From the NCBI RefSeq assembly GCF_000720425.1, contig NZ_JOAJ01000007.1:310001-374000 (forward strand): a stretch of 64,000 nucleotides of DNA. The letters run 5' to 3'. The notes under the pieces were generated by a model. That model was not told the DNA's origin, searched no databases, and worked only from the letters and a program-made list of their open reading frames with translations. Each line of letters begins with the position of its first letter. Within the stretch, counting starts at the first letter, position 1. This DNA is from Nocardia rhamnosiphila NBRC 108938 (GTDB lineage Bacteria > Actinomycetota > Actinomycetes > Mycobacteriales > Mycobacteriaceae). This document shows positions 63,615-64,000 of this stretch, one piece after another. The translations under genes and the position numbers were made by a program.

Positions 63615-64000
63615 TCAGCCGGGGAGCACCGGGACGGCGTCCGCGCCGAGACCGGGAACCTCGCGCCAGTACGGGTCGCCGCCTTCGGGTGTGCGGGTGA
63701 ATTCCAGTACCGCGCGGGAATCGGCGACGTACTGGCGTTCGATGGAGGCGGTGACCTGGCGGACCGGCGGAGTGAGGTTGCGGCCGCCCAGCGAGGCCAT
63801 TCCGGAGCCGTCGATCTTCACCGTCCGGACCGGATCCACATTGCCCGCGGTGGCCAGGATGACCGTATCGTCGCTGAACCAGTCGACCGAGGTCGCGGCG
63901 GTACTGAGTTCCATGGCGATCTGCCGCGGTGCGGTGAGCGCGAAGGTCCCGTCCGGCCGGCGCAGCACCATGGCGACGTACACCTTGCCGTCGGCGATCA
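63615..64000 (-). CDS. lpqB: lipoprotein LpqB, C-terminal part (runs off the window)
   Basis: The minus strand is open from the TGA at 63615 to the end of the window (128 codons) and continues outside. The sequence (KVYVAMVLRRPDGTFALTAP, VDWFSDDTVILATAG, PVRQVTASIERQYVADSRAV) matches the C-terminal beta-propeller region of LpqB, the lipoprotein that works with the MtrAB two-component system. Its place after comF agrees with Rv3242c-Rv3244c. The N-terminus and lipobox are not in this window. Confidence 0.85.
   Translation of the reverse strand, partial: IADGKVYVAMVLRRPDGTFALTAPRQIAMELSTAATSVDWFSDDTVILATAGNVDPVRTVKIDGSGMASLGGRNLTPPVRQVTASIERQYVADSRAVLEFTRTPEGGDPYWREVPGLGADAVPVLPG

Overview
This is a high-GC actinobacterial chromosome segment, most likely from Nocardia or a close mycolate-producing relative. 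The base is gene order as I remember it from Mycobacterium tuberculosis; no search was run. From about 12.4 kb to the end the window follows the Rv3205c-Rv3244c block: TIGR02569 protein, moeZ, DUF3152 protein, TetR, DUF3107, ferritin-like protein, rhlE, Rv3212-like, gpm2-like, GNAT, Rv3217c-like, lipid-kinase-like, whiB1, pdtaS, biotinylated protein, rshA-sigH, SRAP protein, aroA, rsgA, desaturase and reductase, WS/DGAT, secA1, long HPF, comF and lpqB.

Layout. 0.4-1.3 kb: a secreted trypsin-fold protein followed by a decayed gene tail. 1.4-8.3 kb (minus strand): an assimilatory nitrite module, read narK, nirB, a 23-codon leader ORF, nirD, a HemD-winged-helix protein and a sirohydrochlorin chelatase. 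It joins nitrite uptake and reduction to siroheme supply. 8.5-10.5 kb: a CynX-type MFS permease divergent from a GntR/FCD regulator. 10.8-12.3 kb: a second narK. 12.4-23.3 kb: cofactor, sulfur-transfer, helicase and housekeeping genes. 23.4-30.9 kb: phosphatase, acetyltransferase, lipid kinase, WhiB1, PdtaS, the biotinylated protein, a 24-residue ribosomal protein gene (bL37-like) and the redox sigma factor SigH with its zinc anti-sigma factor. 31-37.4 kb: YbaK, an exported peptide, SRAP/HMCES, aldehyde dehydrogenase, aroA, rsgA and TfoX.

37.7-51.5 kb is accessory and interrupts the conserved order. It holds a GH39-like hydrolase with a TetR, a DUF1648 membrane protein with a YtrA-type GntR, a methyltransferase among gene fragments and a Tn3 transposase fragment, and a sulfonate-type ABC transporter with an LLM flavin monooxygenase. 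That transporter operon is split by a type VII secretion cargo/EspG pair bounded by imperfect direct repeats. 51.6-64 kb returns to the conserved order: secA1, WS/DGAT, DUF6912-type protein, ferredoxin reductase, two tandem fatty-acid desaturases, BluB, HPF, ComF and the partial lpqB.

The most unusual non-coding signal is a dispersed element of about 120 bp, four copies plus one fragment, made of a long nested hairpin and a short GC hairpin. Its copies differ at both sides of the stems so that pairing is kept. Two copies form an inverted pair around a segment of about 310 bp next to pdtaS.
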